Shown one piece after another: positions 1 to 8,493 of a stretch of DNA of 64,000 nt. This stretch comes from Patiriisocius marinistellae (GTDB lineage: Bacteria; Bacteroidota; Bacteroidia; Flavobacteriales; Flavobacteriaceae), in NCBI RefSeq assembly GCF_009014635.1, contig NZ_BKCF01000003.1, forward strand, positions 186,001-250,000, written 5' to 3'. Each line of letters begins with the position of its first letter. Position 1 is the stretch's first letter. The notes under the pieces are model-generated. The model was not told where the DNA came from. It saw only the letters and a program-made list of their open reading frames with translations, and did no database searches. Made by a program: the position numbers and the translations under genes.

Positions 1-825
1 CGCGAAGTAAAAAATTTAGGGAGTCAAGCATTAGCAAATGCATTAAAAAAAACTAGCTGGAAACCAACAGATATTGACTTTATAATTACAGTAAGTTGTA
101 CAGGCATTATGATTCCATCTGTTGATGCATATTTAATAAACGATTTTAAAATGCGTCAAGACATTGTGCGTTTACCTGTAACAGAAATGGGTTGTGCAGC
201 AGGAGTTTCAGGTATTATTTATGCTAAAAATTTTTTAAAAGCAAATCCAGGAAAAAGAGCGGCTGTCATTGCAATTGAAGCTCCAACAGCAACATTTCAA
301 TTAGATGATTATTCAATGACAAATGTGGTGAGCGCTGCAATTTTTGGTGATGGTGCTGCATGCGTATTGTTATCTTCAAATGATGAAGATAAAGGTCCTA
401 AAATTTTAGCTGAGGAAATGTATCATTTTTATGATGCGACTACAATGATGGGATTTAAACTTGTAAATACAGGTTTACAGATGATTCTGGATAAAGAAGT
501 TCCGCAAACAATTAGCAATCATTTTCCTGCTATTGTACACCCTTTTTTAGAAAAAGCAGGAAAAAAAATAGAACAAGTTGACCATTTGATATTTCACCCT
601 GGGGGAAAAAAAATTGTACAAACGGTTGAAGAGTTATTTGGGAGCCTTGGAAAAAACATAGATGATACAAAAGAAGTTTTACGTAAATATGGGAATATGA
701 GTAGTGCAACAGTACTGTACGTTTTAGAAGAATTTATGGAAAGAGATGTGACAAAAGGTGAACTAGGATTGATGTTGAGTTTTGGTCCAGGATTTTCGGC
801 GCAACGCGTATTGCTTGAGTTTTAA
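1..825 (+). CDS. Type III polyketide synthase (chalcone synthase-like), 5' end cut by window
   Basis: The reading frame is open from base 1, so the N-terminus lies outside the window; 274 of the usual roughly 350 residues are visible. The thiolase-fold catalytic triad of type III PKSs is present: Cys in EMGCAAG (visible residue 65), His in FHPGG (199) and Asn in YGNMSSA (232). The 33-residue His-Asn spacing equals that of plant chalcone synthase. Such homodimeric enzymes extend an acyl starter with malonyl units and cyclise it to resorcinols or pyrones. The closely packed downstream genes encode fatty-acid-type enzymes, so the starter is probably a dedicated acyl-ACP-derived chain and the product an alkylresorcinol or quinone-like lipid (inference). 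KAS III was considered, but the GNMSSATVLYVLEEF segment fits type III PKS better. Confidence 0.9.
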   Translation, partial: REVKNLGSQALANALKKTSWKPTDIDFIITVSCTGIMIPSVDAYLINDFKMRQDIVRLPVTEMGCAAGVSGIIYAKNFLKANPGKRAAVIAIEAPTATFQLDDYSMTNVVSAAIFGDGAACVLLSSNDEDKGPKILAEEMYHFYDATTMMGFKLVNTGLQMILDKEVPQTISNHFPAIVHPFLEKAGKKIEQVDHLIFHPGGKKIVQTVEELFGSLGKNIDDTKEVLRKYGNMSSATVLYVLEEFMERDVTKGELGLMLSFGPGFSAQRVLLEF

Positions 826-842
826 AAATTAATAGAAGATAA

Positions 843-1607
843 ATGAGCAATTTAAACTATGTATTAATCTTAGGAGGTAGTAGCGGCCTTGGACTTGCTA
901 CTGCACAAAAACTCGCTACTTCTGGTTACAATATTTGCATTGTACATCGTGACAGAAAAAGCAGCCTAAATGTTTTTGACAAACAAATAGATTTAATGAA
1001 AACTTACGGAGTTGAAGTAATTACATTTAATATGGATGCATTGAAAAAAGAAACAATTACAACAGTTCTTAAAAAATTACCTGAGGACAGTGTGAACATT
1101 TTAATTCATAGCATTGCTAAGGGCAGTTTACAGCCATTAGTATCTGAGAATAGTACATTATCAAAAGAAGATTTAGATATCACATTACACGCCATGGCTA
1201 CAAGTTGGTGGCAATGGACGCAAGCTTTAATTAAAGAAAATAAAATAGTTGCTCAAATGAGAAACATCGCATTTACTAGCGAAGGAAACACCAAGGTATG
1301 GAATGGTTATGGAGCAGTTTCTGCAGCAAAAGCCACACTTGAAGCCTTAATGAGACAAATGGCAGTCGAGTTGGCACCGCTTGGGATTACTACAAATTGT
1401 ATTCAAGCTGGAGTAACACAAACGCCATCATTTAATATGATTCCAGAAAGTGATACATTAGCAAAAGGAGCCACGCAACGTAATCCATTTAATCGTATGA
1501 CAATGCCAGAAGATGTTGCAAATGCTGTATGGTTACTTGCACAACCAGAAGCAAAATGGATCAATGGAAATGTTTTAAAAGTTGATGGGGGAGAAAGTTT
1601 AAAATGA
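843..1607 (+). CDS. FabI-like enoyl-ACP reductase (SDR superfamily) of the PKS operon
   Basis: 254 residues with a Rossmann GGSSGLG nucleotide-binding loop at residues 10-16 and an active site with Tyr156 and Lys163 (YGAVSAAK). The Tyr-x6-Lys spacing and even the numbering match E. coli FabI and not the Tyr-x3-Lys of ordinary SDRs. The predicted reaction is NAD(P)H-dependent reduction of a trans-2-enoyl thioester in the cytoplasm. It begins 17 bp after the PKS stop and sits in an operon with a dehydratase, a ketosynthase and an ACP. It is divergent from housekeeping FabI (the glycine-rich loop is the classical SDR form), so a pathway-specific paralogue is likely. A 3-ketoacyl reductase role is the main alternative. 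Confidence 0.8.
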   Translation: MSNLNYVLILGGSSGLGLATAQKLATSGYNICIVHRDRKSSLNVFDKQIDLMKTYGVEVITFNMDALKKETITTVLKKLPEDSVNILIHSIAKGSLQPLVSENSTLSKEDLDITLHAMATSWWQWTQALIKENKIVAQMRNIAFTSEGNTKVWNGYGAVSAAKATLEALMRQMAVELAPLGITTNCIQAGVTQTPSFNMIPESDTLAKGATQRNPFNRMTMPEDVANAVWLLAQPEAKWINGNVLKVDGGESLK

Positions 1608-1630
1608 TGATGGATTTTTAAAGTGAGACT

Positions 1631-2176
1631 ATGGAACAAATTAGAGTCATATTTTATGTATTAAGTTCTTTCTTTGCTACAGAAAATGGACAAATAGCAT
1701 CAGAATTTACTACCGTAACTATTGACCCAGTAAATAGTAAGATTGAAATTGTACTGGAAAAATTATTTACAGTTTTACAATCAGAAGATGATAAACAGCT
1801 TGTAAAAAGTGAATGGCATAGATTAAATAAGAATAATATAGAGAATTTGAATTGGGCAAATGACTTAAAAAATTTCGTCAATAAAACAATTTTAATCACA
1901 GAAACCGAAACAAAGACTCAAGTTAAAATAGAATTAAATTATAAAAGCGAAAAGGATTTAGAAACATTAGGAATTTGGTATAAGGAATCTGAAAATCAAT
2001 TTGCAATCAATTACCTCCCCGACAATAATTTAGAAACTAAAGAAGGAGTTTTAAGGGACATCTATTGGTATTTTAAAGCAGATAGTATTTTCAAATTTAA
2101 AATGGAGCCTTTTCTTAATATGCCAACAAAATATAAAAAAGATAAAAAACCGTTAATCGATATTATAAAACAATAG
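1631..2176 (+). CDS. Uncharacterised protein of the PKS operon
   Basis: 181 residues, not recognised. It has no signal peptide, membrane segment or obvious catalytic motif; the sequence is mixed charged and aromatic (for example WYKESENQF, IYWYFKAD) and looks like a soluble alpha/beta protein. It lies 23 bp after the enoyl reductase and 10 bp before the dehydratase in the same direction, so it is very probably co-transcribed and linked to the same lipid or polyketide pathway. Whether it is a cyclase, carrier partner or structural subunit cannot be told from the sequence. Confidence 0.75.
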   Translation: MEQIRVIFYVLSSFFATENGQIASEFTTVTIDPVNSKIEIVLEKLFTVLQSEDDKQLVKSEWHRLNKNNIENLNWANDLKNFVNKTILITETETKTQVKIELNYKSEKDLETLGIWYKESENQFAINYLPDNNLETKEGVLRDIYWYFKADSIFKFKMEPFLNMPTKYKKDKKPLIDIIKQ

Positions 2177-2186
2177 AAAATAAGAA

Positions 2187-2615
2187 ATGGACCTAGATAA
2201 TATACTTGCTAAATTGCCATATTCAACTCCATTTCTTTTTGTTGATTCGCTGAGTGAGGTCAATGAAAGTGGAGCAACTGGGTTTTATAAATTCAAAGAA
2301 GACAGTTTCTTTTATAAAGGACACTTTAAAAATAACCCCATAACTCCAGGTGTAATTTTAACCGAATGTATGGCGCAAATAGGTGTAGTTTGTTTAGGTA
2401 TTTTTTTAATGGAAGCCGAAATATTAAAACATCAAAGTGTAGCAATGTCAACTACTAATATTGACTTTTATAAACCGGTATTTCCAGGAGAAAAGGTAAA
2501 AGTGGTTTCAGAAAAAATGTACTTCAGGTTTAACAAATTAAAATGTAAAGTGCGTATGCTCAATGAAAAAAACGAAGTTGTTGCTCTTGGAGAAATAAGC
2601 GGGATGATTGGCTAA
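2187..2615 (+). CDS. FabZ/FabA-like 3-hydroxyacyl-ACP dehydratase
   Basis: 142 residues, the usual FabZ length, with a single hot-dog fold. The catalytic pair is visible: His46 in KGHFKNNPITPG and Glu60 in GVILTECMAQIG, the spacing and context of FabZ (H..PG...E..AQ). It would dehydrate 3-hydroxyacyl thioesters to trans-2-enoyl thioesters, feeding the FabI-like reductase encoded two genes upstream. The N-terminal segment LPYSTPFLFVD matches the FabZ L.HR.PFLLVD motif with the HR missing, which suggests specialisation away from bulk fatty acid synthesis. Confidence 0.88.
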   Translation: MDLDNILAKLPYSTPFLFVDSLSEVNESGATGFYKFKEDSFFYKGHFKNNPITPGVILTECMAQIGVVCLGIFLMEAEILKHQSVAMSTTNIDFYKPVFPGEKVKVVSEKMYFRFNKLKCKVRMLNEKNEVVALGEISGMIG

Positions 2616-2682
2616 TAAAATTGGTCATCAATAATTAAAATTTAAAACAAAGAATATCAAAAAAAGAGTTGTCATAACAGGA

Positions 2683-3927
2683 ATGGGTATATGTGCACCT
2701 AACGGAGTAGGACTTCCTGCATTTACTAAATCAATTAAAAAAGGTATTTCAGGAATACGTTTTCAGCCCCAAATGGAGCAAATGAAATTTTCTTGTCAAA
2801 TAGGTGGAATTCCAGAAATTTCCGAAGAAAAAAAGAGGGAATATTTTACCGAATTACAACTTAGAAACTTTAACGCTAACGGAATTTTATACGGTGTTAT
2901 CGCTGGAATGGATGCTTTAAAAGATGCAGGCATAAACACTAAAAATCAAGAAGATACCCCTAATTGGAATCTTGGAATCGTGTTTGGTGTTTCTACAAGC
3001 GGAGTCGATAAATTTAGAGAATCAATTTATAAAATAGATGATGCTAATGTACGTAGATTAGGGAGTACCGCAGTAGCTCAAACAATGATGAGCGGCGTTA
3101 GTGCATATTTGAGCGGAATGATTGGTGCAGGAAATATGGTAACAACAAATAGTGCAGCTTGTGCTACAGGAACAGAAGCGATCATCATGGGGTATGAACG
3201 TATTGCTAATGGACAAGCAACTCAAATGCTTTGTGGGAGCAGTGGTGAAGATGGTCCATACATTTGGGGAGGATTTGATGCAATGAAAGTCATTTCATAC
3301 AAATATAATGATGAGCCAGAAAAAGGATCGAGACCAATGAGCGCAACAGCTTCGGGTTTTGTTCCAGGAAGTGGGGCAGGAGCTTTGTTGTTAGAATCAT
3401 TAGAAAGCGCACAAGAAAGAGGTGCAACAATCTATGCCGAAGTTCTTGGCGGTCACGTAAATAGTGGAGGTCATAGAGGTACTGGAAGTATGACCGCACC
3501 TAACAGCGAAGCAGTACAACGATGTATAAAAAAAGCGATTGAGCATGCTGGTATTAATGTTTCTGAAATTGATTATATCAACGGGCATTTAACAGCTACA
3601 ACAAAAGACGCTTTAGAAATTGAAAATTGGTCAAAAGCCTTAAATAGAAAAGGATTAGATTTTCCATATATCAATTCGCTTAAAGGTATGACAGGGCATT
3701 GTCTCGCAGCTAGTGGTAGTATTGAAGCGGTTTCTACAATTATTCAAATGAATGAAGGTTTTATATTTCCGAATATTAATTGTGAGAATTTAAACCCTGA
3801 AATTAGTACTATAATTGATGCTCAAAAAATTCCGGTGCAATGTATTTCCGCAGAGATTAAAACCGCTGTTAAAGCAAGTTTTGGTTTTGGAGATGTGAAT
3901 GCGTGTGTTATCTTTAGAAAAATTTAA
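2683..3927 (+). CDS. Beta-ketoacyl-ACP synthase, KAS I/II type, with uncertain start codon
   Basis: 414 residues from the first ATG. The KAS active site is intact: Cys160 in NSAACATG, His302 in NGHLTAT and His339 in MTGHCLAASG, with the conserved Lys in SLKGMTG. It would condense malonyl-ACP with an acyl-enzyme and provide chain extension for the operon's acyl starter. The usual KAS N-terminus KKRVVITGMG is encoded immediately before this ATG (2659-2685) and belongs to the first beta strand, yet the frame holds no ATG, GTG or TTG between the stop at 2632-2634 and 2683. The true start may therefore be a non-AUG codon (ATC at 2656). HL replaces the usual HG after the first catalytic His. It is followed 16 bp later by the ACP gene. 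Confidence 0.9.
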   Translation: MGICAPNGVGLPAFTKSIKKGISGIRFQPQMEQMKFSCQIGGIPEISEEKKREYFTELQLRNFNANGILYGVIAGMDALKDAGINTKNQEDTPNWNLGIVFGVSTSGVDKFRESIYKIDDANVRRLGSTAVAQTMMSGVSAYLSGMIGAGNMVTTNSAACATGTEAIIMGYERIANGQATQMLCGSSGEDGPYIWGGFDAMKVISYKYNDEPEKGSRPMSATASGFVPGSGAGALLLESLESAQERGATIYAEVLGGHVNSGGHRGTGSMTAPNSEAVQRCIKKAIEHAGINVSEIDYINGHLTATTKDALEIENWSKALNRKGLDFPYINSLKGMTGHCLAASGSIEAVSTIIQMNEGFIFPNINCENLNPEISTIIDAQKIPVQCISAEIKTAVKASFGFGDVNACVIFRKI

Positions 3928-3943
3928 AAATTAAAATTTCCGC

Positions 3944-4195
3944 ATGACTTCAGAAGCGATTTACGCAAAATTATTGCCTATTGTTAAAACTTATTTGCCA
4001 GAGGATATTGATGAAAATAATATTAATCCAGACAGCGATTTAACAAAAGAATTAAACATTAACTCAGCTCATTTAGTGGATGTTGTACTTGATGTGGAAG
4101 ATACTTTTGACGTTGAGTTTGCGAATGAAGACATGGAAAAATTACGCACAATAAACGATGCTATTGCGATTATTCAAACTAAATTAAATAAGTAG
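3944..4195 (+). CDS. Acyl carrier protein of the PKS operon
   Basis: 83 residues, acidic and helical, with the length and hydrophobic pattern of a type II ACP. The phosphopantetheine attachment residue is Ser41 in NINSAHLVDVVL, replacing the common DSL motif with NSA. The gene ends the visible operon 16 bp after the ketosynthase and so is probably the dedicated carrier for KAS, dehydratase and enoyl reductase. The altered DSL motif suggests a partner-specific carrier and not the housekeeping AcpP. Confidence 0.88.
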   Translation: MTSEAIYAKLLPIVKTYLPEDIDENNINPDSDLTKELNINSAHLVDVVLDVEDTFDVEFANEDMEKLRTINDAIAIIQTKLNK

Positions 4196-4310
4196 AATAA
4201 AAATGTTTTCGCTTTTGCGGAAATTTTAAACTATTACTAACTAATGTAAAACAGCTTAAAGTATTGGTGTTTTACTATTAAAAGGATTCTCGTCTCTGCG
4301 GGAAATAGAT

Positions 4311-5078
4311 ATGGAAGGACTATTTACAATTGAAAATTTTATTACATTAGGATTATTAACAATGTTGCAAGCAGTATTAGGGCTTGATAATTTATTATAC
4401 ATTTCGCTAGAGTCAAAAAGAGCTCCTTTAGAAAAACAAGCTCGAGTTAGAAACATAGGTATAGGTGTTGCTATTGTACTACGTATTGTTTTACTATTTG
4501 TGCTGCTAGAAGTGATTGCAGCTTTTCAAAATCCCATATTTTCTATTGATTGGACAGGTATTGTAGAAGGGCAATTTAATATTCATAGTTTAATTGTTCT
4601 TTTTGGTGGTGCTTTTATAATGTACACTGCCGTAAAAGAAATCATGCACATGATGGCACTTGATGCCCATGCTAAAATTGATGAGAAGCCAAAATCTGTT
4701 GGAATGATTATTACTTCTATTATTATAATGAATATTGTTTTCTCTTTTGATTCCATCCTTGGTGCAATAGCATTGACAGACGTGTTTTGGGTAATGGCTG
4801 TAGCCATTATTATAGGAGGTTTATTAATGATCTGGTTAAGTGGAAAAGTTACCGAATTTCTTAAAAAGAACCGTATGTATGAGGTTCTTGGACTTTTTAT
4901 TTTATTTATTGTAGGTATTATGTTGCTGAGTGAAGGTGGTCATATCGCACACTTATCACTTTTTGGAAATCATATTACACCTATGAGTAAAACAACTTTC
5001 TATTTTGTGATTGCAATCCTCGTAATAGTTGATTTAGTACAGAGCAGATATCAGAAAAATTTAACCAAAAATCTTTAA
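4311..5078 (+). CDS. TerC/Alx-family integral membrane protein
   Basis: 255 residues with about seven hydrophobic membrane segments. The two acidic intramembrane motifs of TerC proteins are visible: LDNLLYI near residue 26 and FSFDSILGAIALTD near residue 145. Known members export Mn2+ (Alx) or are linked to metal and tellurite resistance. Its stop overlaps the start of the rRNA methyltransferase gene by one base (TAATG), implying translational coupling. A 115-bp gap separates it from the ACP gene, so membership in the PKS operon is uncertain. Confidence 0.9.
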   Translation: MEGLFTIENFITLGLLTMLQAVLGLDNLLYISLESKRAPLEKQARVRNIGIGVAIVLRIVLLFVLLEVIAAFQNPIFSIDWTGIVEGQFNIHSLIVLFGGAFIMYTAVKEIMHMMALDAHAKIDEKPKSVGMIITSIIIMNIVFSFDSILGAIALTDVFWVMAVAIIIGGLLMIWLSGKVTEFLKKNRMYEVLGLFILFIVGIMLLSEGGHIAHLSLFGNHITPMSKTTFYFVIAILVIVDLVQSRYQKNLTKNL

Positions 5079-6292
5079 TGTTCAACATCATATTACCCGT
5101 TATTAAGCCTAAGGTATTAGCCGTAAAACTTTCAACTACGGGCGAACGCAGTGTACGAGACAAACACCCTTGGATTTTTAGTGATAGCGTTGAAAAAGTC
5201 AATAAGGAAGGTGAACCTGGAGATATAGCCATTATTTTTAGCCATAACAAAAATAACGTTATGGGAGTAGGTTTATACGACCCAAAATCTCCTATTTCTA
5301 TCAAAATGGTTCACCACGATGGTGGTACTAAACTCGATGAAAACTTTTTCAATAAAAAAATAAAATACGCGTACACGCTTAGAAAATCATTATTAGAAAC
5401 AAATACTAATAGCTACAGGTTACTCTTTGGAGAGAATGATGGATTTCCAGGGTTTATCGCAGATGTGTACGCAGACGTACTCGTTATCAAATTGTATAGC
5501 GCAATCTGGTATCCATATTTAAAGCTTATTGTAAAATCTCTCATCAAAGTATCAAAAGCAAAAACGGTGGTGCTACGATTAAGCAGAATTTTACAACAAG
5601 ACACTAATAGCATTTTAAAAGACGGCGCTATTCTCTTCGGAAATTTAACAAACGAAACAATTGTGTTCAAAGAACATGGCGTTAATTTTTCTGCAAATGT
5701 TATTAGAGGTCATAAAACAGGTTATTTTTTAGACCATCGCGAAAACCGAAAGCGAGTAGGGCAAATGAGTACAGGAAAGCGTGTTCTTGACGTTTTTAGC
5801 TATGCTGGCGGTTTTTCAATACATGCTTTAGCAAAAGGCGCAAAAGAAGTCACCAGTCTTGATATAAGTGTACAAGCGCTACAATTAGCAAAAGATAATG
5901 CAAAACTTAATAAACATAGTGGCTCCCATAAAACAATAGCTGGTGACGCCTTCAACGAGATGGAACTCCTTATTAAAAACAACGAGCGGTTTGATGTTGT
6001 TGTTATAGATCCACCTAGTTTTGCAAAAAGCCAAAAAGAAATTGTCGTAGCATTAAAAAAATACCGTCAATTGGCAGTATTGGGAGTAAAATTGACCGCA
6101 CGTGGAGGATTGTTAGTACTTGCATCTTGCAGCTCTAGAATATCAAGCGCAGCTTTTTTTAGAAGTAATGAAAAAGTGCTTGATGAAAGCAATAGAAGCT
6201 ACACAACGCTTTTAAAAACAACACATGATGTTGATCATCCAGTTACATTTAATGAAGGTTCTTATTTAAAATGTGGATATTATCAATTTTAA
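5078..6292 (+). CDS. rlmI: RlmI-type 23S rRNA cytosine-5 methyltransferase
   Basis: 404 residues with the RlmI architecture: an N-terminal PUA-like RNA-binding domain (about 10-90), a linking EEHGV-like domain (EHGVNFSANV) and a C-terminal Rossmann methyltransferase domain. The SAM site is visible in VLDVFSYAGGFSIHAL, with the acidic residue in SLDIS. The catalytic region holds VVIDPPSFAKS and LASCSS. The known RlmI product is m5C1962 in 23S rRNA. The gene starts on the last base of the TerC stop codon. Alternative starts a few codons later (MFNIILPVIKPK precedes the conserved VLAVKLS) cannot be excluded. Confidence 0.88.
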   Translation: MFNIILPVIKPKVLAVKLSTTGERSVRDKHPWIFSDSVEKVNKEGEPGDIAIIFSHNKNNVMGVGLYDPKSPISIKMVHHDGGTKLDENFFNKKIKYAYTLRKSLLETNTNSYRLLFGENDGFPGFIADVYADVLVIKLYSAIWYPYLKLIVKSLIKVSKAKTVVLRLSRILQQDTNSILKDGAILFGNLTNETIVFKEHGVNFSANVIRGHKTGYFLDHRENRKRVGQMSTGKRVLDVFSYAGGFSIHALAKGAKEVTSLDISVQALQLAKDNAKLNKHSGSHKTIAGDAFNEMELLIKNNERFDVVVIDPPSFAKSQKEIVVALKKYRQLAVLGVKLTARGGLLVLASCSSRISSAAFFRSNEKVLDESNRSYTTLLKTTHDVDHPVTFNEGSYLKCGYYQF

Positions 6293-6378
6293 TTTTTTTA
6301 ACTTTTTATGTTAAAGAGTTTTAAAGTGATTTTTGTTTTGCTTTTTGATTTGTATTTTATATTTAAAGATAAAATATT

Positions 6379-6741
6379 ATGAAAAATATAATTACAATTT
6401 TAGCATTAATGGTTTCAATAACTACGTTATCTCAAAACACCTTTTTGCAAAATGGAACTAATAACAGTGAAGAAAATGCAAAAGATTTAACTGAGAAATA
6501 TAATGAAGCCCTCATTATGGATACTAATCAACGCTTATTGTTTGAAAAAAAAGTTGAAGAGTTTATCATTAGCGCAGATAAAATTAAAGCAAATTATAAT
6601 GGAAAAGAAAAGTTAGATATGTTGTTTGCATTAAGACAAAACGAAATTGCAGAAATGGGTGATATTTTGACAAGATTACAATTAAAAAAATATAAAGAAG
6701 TACGACAACAAATTCAACCACTTGCTAGAGTAGAACAATAA
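6379..6741 (+). CDS. Small exported protein of unknown function
   Basis: 120 residues with a clear Sec signal peptide (MKNIITILALMVSITTLSQ, cleavage near LSQ-N). The mature part is strongly alpha-helical and charged (DLTEKYNEALIMDTNQRLLFEKKVEEF), resembling small periplasmic helical proteins (Spy/CpxP-like in general appearance only). No family was recognised. It is monocistronic and followed by a bidirectional terminator. Confidence 0.75.
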   Translation: MKNIITILALMVSITTLSQNTFLQNGTNNSEENAKDLTEKYNEALIMDTNQRLLFEKKVEEFIISADKIKANYNGKEKLDMLFALRQNEIAEMGDILTRLQLKKYKEVRQQIQPLARVEQ

Positions 6742-6768
6742 AAATAAACGAGTTATTTACAAATTAAA

Positions 6769-6790
6769 AAAGCCCCAATTTGGGGCTTTT
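6769..6790. terminator. Bidirectional rho-independent terminator
   Basis: The stem AAGCCCC/GGGGCTT closes on a short AATT loop, with a T run on the right and an A run on the left, so it works on both strands. It lies between the convergent genes ending at 6741 and 6816. Confidence 0.9.
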
Positions 6791-6815
6791 TATTTATCAA
6801 AATACAAAATATACG

Positions 6816-7118
6816 TTAGTGCGTTTGCATTTTATCTTTTCTACGTTGTAATTGTGATTTTACTTCAGTTGTTGCTTTTGATAATGATACTTCAAAAGCA
6901 CCGTTATTAGAAGAAGAAAAAATTGTAGTACCAGGAACGTTAATTCTTATTTCACAAATCATTCCCTTTTCAGGTGAGCTTGTATTCTCTTTCTTAAAAT
7001 ATACATCTGCATTAACGATAAAATCAAATTTATCTTCAAGCTTATTCAGTTTTTCTTCTGCAAGTGCCTCAAGTCTTTTACTAGCAGACACATCTTTGTA
7101 TTCAAAATTAATGTTCAT
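6816..7118 (-). CDS. hpf: Ribosome hibernation-promoting factor (HPF/RaiA, short form)
   Basis: 100 residues covering the single beta-alpha-beta-beta-beta-alpha domain of the S30AE family: MNINFEYKDVSASKRLEALAEEK at the start, VYFKKE in the middle and a basic C-terminus (QLQRRKDK). Known members bind the decoding centre of the 30S subunit and inactivate ribosomes in stationary phase. This is the short type without the C-terminal dimerisation domain. A TATCTTTA box on the minus strand at 7142-7149 lies at promoter distance from the start, and transcription ends at the shared terminator at 6769-6790. Confidence 0.92.
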   Translation of the reverse strand: MNINFEYKDVSASKRLEALAEEKLNKLEDKFDFIVNADVYFKKENTSSPEKGMICEIRINVPGTTIFSSSNNGAFEVSLSKATTEVKSQLQRRKDKMQTH

Positions 7119-7398
7119 AGGTCGTCATTTTAAAATTCGTTCTTTAAAGATACAAGAGTTCAAATAGTAGAAAAAATTTTTATCTGTTTTTATGAAAGAT
7201 TTAAGTAAGAGTAAAAAACACTCTAATTTTTGAAAAGACTTCTAATAAACTAAAAATCAAATCTTAAATATTACTTTATCCTCAGTGGTCTGTAAGTATT
7301 CATTATTTAAATGTTAAACTATCTTAATCTGCGTTAAACAAAAGTAAAACAATTTTATGTAGAACAATTGGGGCGTATATTTAAACAAAAACGTATAC

Positions 7399-8028
7399 AT
7401 GCAAGATAAAACCAAACTACAGAAAGACACAAAATTTGAAATTCATCCATTGCTAGCTGAACGATGGAGTCCAAGGACTTTTAGTGATATGACAGTTTCT
7501 GAAACTGAAATCCGAAGTCTTTTAGAAGCTGGAAGATGGGCTCCGAGCAGTAATAATTTTCAGCCGTGGCGTATTATTTGGGGTATAAAAGGTAGCAAAA
7601 CCTACGATCGTATTTACAACGTTCTTGTTGAGTTTAATCAATCATGGGCAAAAAATGCACCCGTTTTAATGCTTGGTGCTTTTAAAAAAACAAACCCAGA
7701 TGGAGAAGAAAATTTCCATGCACTACATGATTTAGGGGCATTTTCTGCAATGTTAACTGTACAAGCACAGCATTTAGGTATTGCCGTTCATCAAATGGCA
7801 GGCGTAAAGTTTAAAGATGCCTTAAAAGAATTCGATTTTACGAACGATTATCATGTAGCCACCGCATTAGCGTTAGGTTATTATGGAGGAGACAACAGTG
7901 ATTTACCTGAAGATTTAGCAAAACAAGAAACTCCTAAAAGCGAACGCAAACTTCAACGAGAATTTTCCTTCAACGGAAATTTTAGTGAGACTAATAATTT
8001 AAGTGATGATGAACAACCATTAGAGTAG
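7399..8028 (+). CDS. Nitroreductase-family FMN oxidoreductase
   Basis: 209 residues with the nitroreductase fold: RWSPRTFSD and RWAPSSNNFQPWR near the N-terminus form the FMN phosphate and ring contacts, and ALALGYYGG the C-terminal FMN motif. The family reduces nitro compounds, quinones and enals with NAD(P)H. A terminator at 8052-8090 makes it monocistronic, but it lies close to an Old Yellow Enzyme and an aldehyde dehydrogenase, suggesting a detoxification neighbourhood. A second, different nitroreductase is encoded at 52695-53327. Confidence 0.88.
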   Translation: MQDKTKLQKDTKFEIHPLLAERWSPRTFSDMTVSETEIRSLLEAGRWAPSSNNFQPWRIIWGIKGSKTYDRIYNVLVEFNQSWAKNAPVLMLGAFKKTNPDGEENFHALHDLGAFSAMLTVQAQHLGIAVHQMAGVKFKDALKEFDFTNDYHVATALALGYYGGDNSDLPEDLAKQETPKSERKLQREFSFNGNFSETNNLSDDEQPLE

Positions 8029-8051
8029 CTCACTATAATACTTACAATATT

Positions 8052-8090
8052 AAATGTCCCGTCTACTTTTTTTAGATAGGACATTTTTTT
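8052..8090 (+). terminator. Rho-independent terminator after the nitroreductase
   Basis: AAATGTCC pairs with GGACATTT, with a second inner stem TCTA/TAGA, followed by seven T. It is immediately followed by one copy of the CTTCGGAAAT motif (8091-8100). Confidence 0.85.
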
Positions 8091-8216
8091 CTTCGGAAAT
8101 ATTAAAAACTTTAAACTTATATAATATCACGTTAAATATTTCTCAATTAGGGTTTCTTCAACACTCTTTAAAACAGCCAATGATTAATTTTATAGTGAAC
8201 AAAAAAATTAGTTATT

Positions 8217-8450
8217 ATGGATACTTCAAAAAAAGATCACGCAGATTTTCAATCAGATTATAGACAATCTTCAAATTTTAATGCAGAAGCTAGAGATGAA
8301 AATTTAGAAGTTGCTAAAAATGGAAATGTAAAACTGTCTGAAAAACCACTTTCAGAAACAGACAAACAAAAAATCGCTGATGCTATGGATAATATGCGCA
8401 ACAAGATTGAAAATACTGGAGAGCGAGTTTCAAGACGTGAGGAAGAATAA
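8217..8450 (+). CDS. Small hydrophilic protein of unknown function
   Basis: 77 residues, very rich in Asp, Glu, Lys and Asn, with no hydrophobic core; probably disordered or helical in its second half (DKQKIADAMDNMRNKIENTGE). It ends 43 bp before the Old Yellow Enzyme gene in the same direction and may be co-transcribed with it. Coding is supported by its starting ATG, its full-length open frame and flavobacterial amino-acid usage, but no family was recognised. Confidence 0.6.
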   Translation: MDTSKKDHADFQSDYRQSSNFNAEARDENLEVAKNGNVKLSEKPLSETDKQKIADAMDNMRNKIENTGERVSRREEE

Positions 8451-8493
8451 ACTTAACCTGTTTTTCAATTATTTAAAATTTCAGAAAAAAACT

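Noticed and set aside
8054-8263. Open frame of 69 codons on the plus strand
   Set aside because: It begins inside the nitroreductase terminator, overlaps the small gene at 8217 in another frame and has low-complexity, non-protein-like composition.
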